Assembly: GCA_948688495.1 (NCBI GenBank)
Contig: CAPQSW010000065.1
Span: 1-6,100 of the forward strand
Direction of reading: 5' to 3'
Origin: an uncultured Lachnospiraceae bacterium
GTDB lineage: Bacteria; Bacillota; Clostridia; Lachnospirales; Lachnospiraceae
Length of the DNA stretch: 6,100 bases
Shown: positions 5,765-6,100 of the stretch, in pieces
Layout: each line of letters begins with the position of its first letter
How positions within the stretch are numbered: the first letter of the stretch is position 1
Translations under genes and position numbers: made by a program
Notes under the pieces: generated by a model
What the model saw: the letters and a program-made list of their open reading frames with translations, nothing else
Database searches by the model: none
Told to the model about the DNA's origin: nothing

Positions 5765-6100
5765 ATGGGCAAGAAGATTGTGATTCTAAATGGAAGCCCC
5801 AGGAAAGCGGGGAATACAGCAGCTTTGACAGCAGAATTTACGAAAGGCGCAAAAGAAGCAGGAAATACAGTTACAGAATTTTTCCTTGACGGTATGGATA
5901 TCCATGGCTGCAAGGGCTGCTTTGGCGGCCATAGCAGCAGGGAATGCCCTTGTGTCCAAAGAGATGATATGGATAAAATTTATCCTGCGGTAAAAGAATG
6001 CGATGTGGTCGTACTTGCCACACCGTTGTATTACTGGAATATGAGCGGTCAGATTAGGACTGCCATTGACCGCCTGTTTGCATTAGAGGAAGGCGATGGG
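5765..6100 (+). CDS. NADPH-dependent FMN reductase family flavoprotein, 3' end outside the window
   Basis: The first 112 codons are open to the window edge, so the stop is not seen. It encodes a second flavodoxin-fold FMN reductase. NGSPRKAGNT (9-18) is the phosphate loop, and PLYYWNMSGQIRTAIDRLF (87-105) the flavin and dimer region. The family usually runs about 180-210 aa, so roughly the N-terminal half is present. It parallels the preceding gene closely in order and motif positions, suggesting old tandem duplication or paired recruitment. Its cysteines differ: C49-x2-C52-x8-C61-x-C63, so the third ligand position of the Isf-like motif (C55 next door) is glycine here. It may lack an iron-sulfur cluster or bind one differently. 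The RBS AAGGAGGGG (5753-5761) overlaps the upstream TAA stop, and the ATG follows after 3 bases, so translation is likely coupled. Confidence 0.9.
   Translation, partial: MGKKIVILNGSPRKAGNTAALTAEFTKGAKEAGNTVTEFFLDGMDIHGCKGCFGGHSSRECPCVQRDDMDKIYPAVKECDVVVLATPLYYWNMSGQIRTAIDRLFALEEGDG

Noticed and set aside
1..6100. CRISPR arrays, tRNA/rRNA genes, insertion sequences, toxin-antitoxin or phage genes
   Set aside because: No repeat-spacer pattern, cloverleaf, transposase, integrase or terminal inverted repeats were seen on either strand.

Overview
The window looks like a chromosomal segment from an anaerobic, low-to-moderate-GC member of the Firmicutes, most likely a gut clostridium of the Lachnospiraceae type. 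This is inferred from strong AAGGAGG-type ribosome binding sites, one-strand operon packing, and protein families common in that group (2-enoate-reductase-like flavoenzymes, clostridial MATE exporters, DUF4405 proteins, flavodoxin_4 domains). No gene here fixes the species.

Layout, all on the + strand. Positions 1-122 form a regulatory leader with two small dyads, a sigma-70-type promoter, a short hairpin and a strong RBS. It is followed by a 657-residue FMN/[4Fe-4S]/FAD old-yellow-enzyme protein of the 2-enoate reductase/BaiCD type (123-2096). Next is a 127-residue NTF2-like protein (2164-2547) and an intrinsic terminator-like hairpin (2578-2621). Then come a MATE exporter (2636-4027), a membrane protein fusing a DUF4405 cytochrome-b-like bundle to a flavodoxin domain (4020-5132, overlapping the exporter by 8 bases), an FMN-reductase-family flavoprotein with four clustered cysteines (5209-5754), and a related flavoprotein cut off by the window end (5765-6100).

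Four of the six genes encode likely flavoproteins, one encodes an exporter, and one a small binding or enzyme fold. The simplest reading is an inducible redox cassette: a soluble ene-reductase acts on an alpha,beta-unsaturated compound, small flavoproteins supply or take electrons, the membrane protein moves electrons across or at the membrane, and the exporter removes substrate or product. The substrate cannot be read from the sequence.

The most unusual element is the membrane protein. It has two histidine pairs, each 14 residues apart, on two helices (a bis-heme b pattern), plus a fifth helix that would place its flavodoxin domain outside the cell. No RNA genes, CRISPR arrays, insertion sequences or integrase genes were seen.
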